Shown here: positions 5,419-6,234 of the stretch, in pieces
Layout: the number at the start of each line of letters is the position of its first letter
How positions within the stretch are numbered: position 1 is the stretch's first letter
Origin: Bacteroidota bacterium
Lineage (GTDB): Bacteria; Bacteroidota; Rhodothermia; Rhodothermales; UBA10348
DNA: 6,234 bases
Direction of reading: 5' to 3'
Assembly (NCBI GenBank): GCA_004356385.1
Contig: SMXL01000125.1
Coordinates: forward strand, 1 to 6,234
Notes under the pieces: generated by a model
Told to the model about the DNA's origin: nothing
The model's database searches: none
Seen by the model: only the letters and a program-made list of their open reading frames with translations
Program-made: the position numbers and the translations under genes

Positions 5419-6234
5419 CTAATTTGACCCGGTTTCAAATGTGGGTAACGTATTGTTTCTCGAAATTGACAGAACCTCATCGGCGATCCCGCGATCTACC
5501 GACATTCTTGGGATTTTTGACTGGGCACTTACAGACGCCCTGCTCATCACCAGCCATTTATAAAACGTACCGTTTGACACGACCACGACTTCGGGGGATA
5601 AAAAAGCACCTGCCTCCCGCCGGATGGTGTAGTGTCGATTCACCGATTGGAGATGAGAATCCATCAGCTCAGAAAAGTGATTCAGCACAGGCGGTACTCC
5701 ATCGAATTCAATAATCCATTGATGTCCCGGCATCTTGTCCAGGCCCCGGGCAGTCGGGGCAATATGGTAGTCATGTACCTTGCTGTTCGTTTCTCTGCAC
5801 GCATATTCGAGAGCTGATCGAGCCTCCTCTCCGGCCATCGCTTCGCCGAAATTGTCCATCACTTCGCTCGTTCGTCCCACCACGATGATTCGAAGTGGAT
5901 TCTTGGAAGTGAACTCGACGATGTCTCCAATTGCGTAGGACCAGAGCCCGCTGCACGTAGTCACGTGCATTCGGTATGGAATCCCCACGTCGACATCCGC
6001 GATGGAATACCGGACCGGTGTAGTGGATGCGTCATCCATTCGGATAAATTCATAGAAAACGCCGTTGTTGAGGTGCAACAGCATATCTCGCTGGTTCGGC
6101 TCGTCCTGGAACGAGAAAAAGCCCTCGGAGGCGCCGTAGCTTTCGACGAAATCAATACCTGTAGAATTGATACCGGTTGAATCGACGCCTTGCGGGCCGA
6201 TCTGCTCGATGAGCAAATCCCGATAGGAAGACAA
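5419..6234 (-). CDS. GH3-family acyl-adenylate-forming protein, C-terminal part (5' end outside window)
   Basis: Member of the GH3 family (named after the plant auxin-responsive GH3 enzymes), part of the adenylating superfamily. Plant members join amino acids to acyl hormones through an acyl-AMP intermediate; substrates of bacterial members are generally unknown. The visible 271 residues are about half of the usual ~500 aa. The frame is open to the right edge, so the true start lies outside and the edge TTG is not a start. Visible motifs (window numbering): nucleotide-binding YGASEGFF (33-40); YRMHVTTCSGLW (87-98) running into YAIGD (100-104), where most members read YRIGD; GRTSEVMDNFGEAM (110-123) at the junction to the C-terminal lobe; and a C-terminal block with NGTFYKWL and AQSKIPRMSVDR typical of bacterial GH3 proteins. 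No signal peptide or membrane segment is seen. It ends at TAG, 157 nt before rpoD. Confidence 0.9.
   Translation of the reverse strand: MSSYRDLLIEQIGPQGVDSTGINSTGIDFVESYGASEGFFSFQDEPNQRDMLLHLNNGVFYEFIRMDDASTTPVRYSIADVDVGIPYRMHVTTCSGLWSYAIGDIVEFTSKNPLRIIVVGRTSEVMDNFGEAMAGEEARSALEYACRETNSKVHDYHIAPTARGLDKMPGHQWIIEFDGVPPVLNHFSELMDSHLQSVNRHYTIRREAGAFLSPEVVVVSNGTFYKWLVMSRASVSAQSKIPRMSVDRGIADEVLSISRNNTLPTFETGSN

Noticed and set aside
5241..5714. Plus-strand 157-aa open frame
   Set aside because: It runs antisense through the rpoD start, the intergenic region and the GH3 3' end. The translation has no recognisable domain.
1..6234. A new defence, mobile or RNA-based system
   Set aside because: No transposase, integrase, CRISPR repeats, reverse transcriptase, toxin-antitoxin pair, tRNA/att site or composition break is visible. 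The genes are core families all on one strand.

Overview
The window looks like ordinary chromosomal core sequence from a bacterium of the Bacteroidota / Rhodothermota / Balneolota group. The main evidence is the primary sigma factor: it is short (279 aa), lacks region 1.1, and has group-typical stretches such as [21 protein letters not shown] bacterial GH3-family protein and a 'DYITKG'-type sigma-54 response regulator, both common in that group by my recollection, agree with this. The lineage is inferred from protein resemblance only.

All six supported genes lie on the minus strand, so transcription runs from high to low coordinates. In that order they are: the C-terminal half of a GH3-family adenylating enzyme (cut by the right edge); rpoD with a strong Shine-Dalgarno and two dyads in its upstream region, closed by a clear Rho-independent terminator (4345-4383); a small four-helix membrane protein of unknown function; rqcH (NFACT family, ribosome quality control), 21 nt downstream; uppP (undecaprenyl-diphosphate phosphatase), 80 nt further on; and, after a 258-nt gap, the N-terminal 354 residues of a sigma-54-dependent response regulator (cut by the left edge).

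The probable transcription units are rpoD alone (possibly with read-through from GH3), then membrane protein-rqcH-uppP, then the response regulator from its own promoter. The roles are global transcription initiation, rescue of stalled 50S-nascent-chain complexes, lipid-carrier recycling for cell-wall synthesis, and signal-dependent sigma-54 activation. They are mostly housekeeping functions and do not form one obvious pathway.

I see no mobile element, CRISPR array, RNA gene, toxin-antitoxin pair or defence cassette, and no convincing undescribed multi-gene system. The least explained items are non-coding: a 14-nt direct repeat with 24-nt period ahead of the membrane protein gene, and two dyads ahead of rpoD. 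The small membrane protein paired with rqcH is the only gene without a known role.
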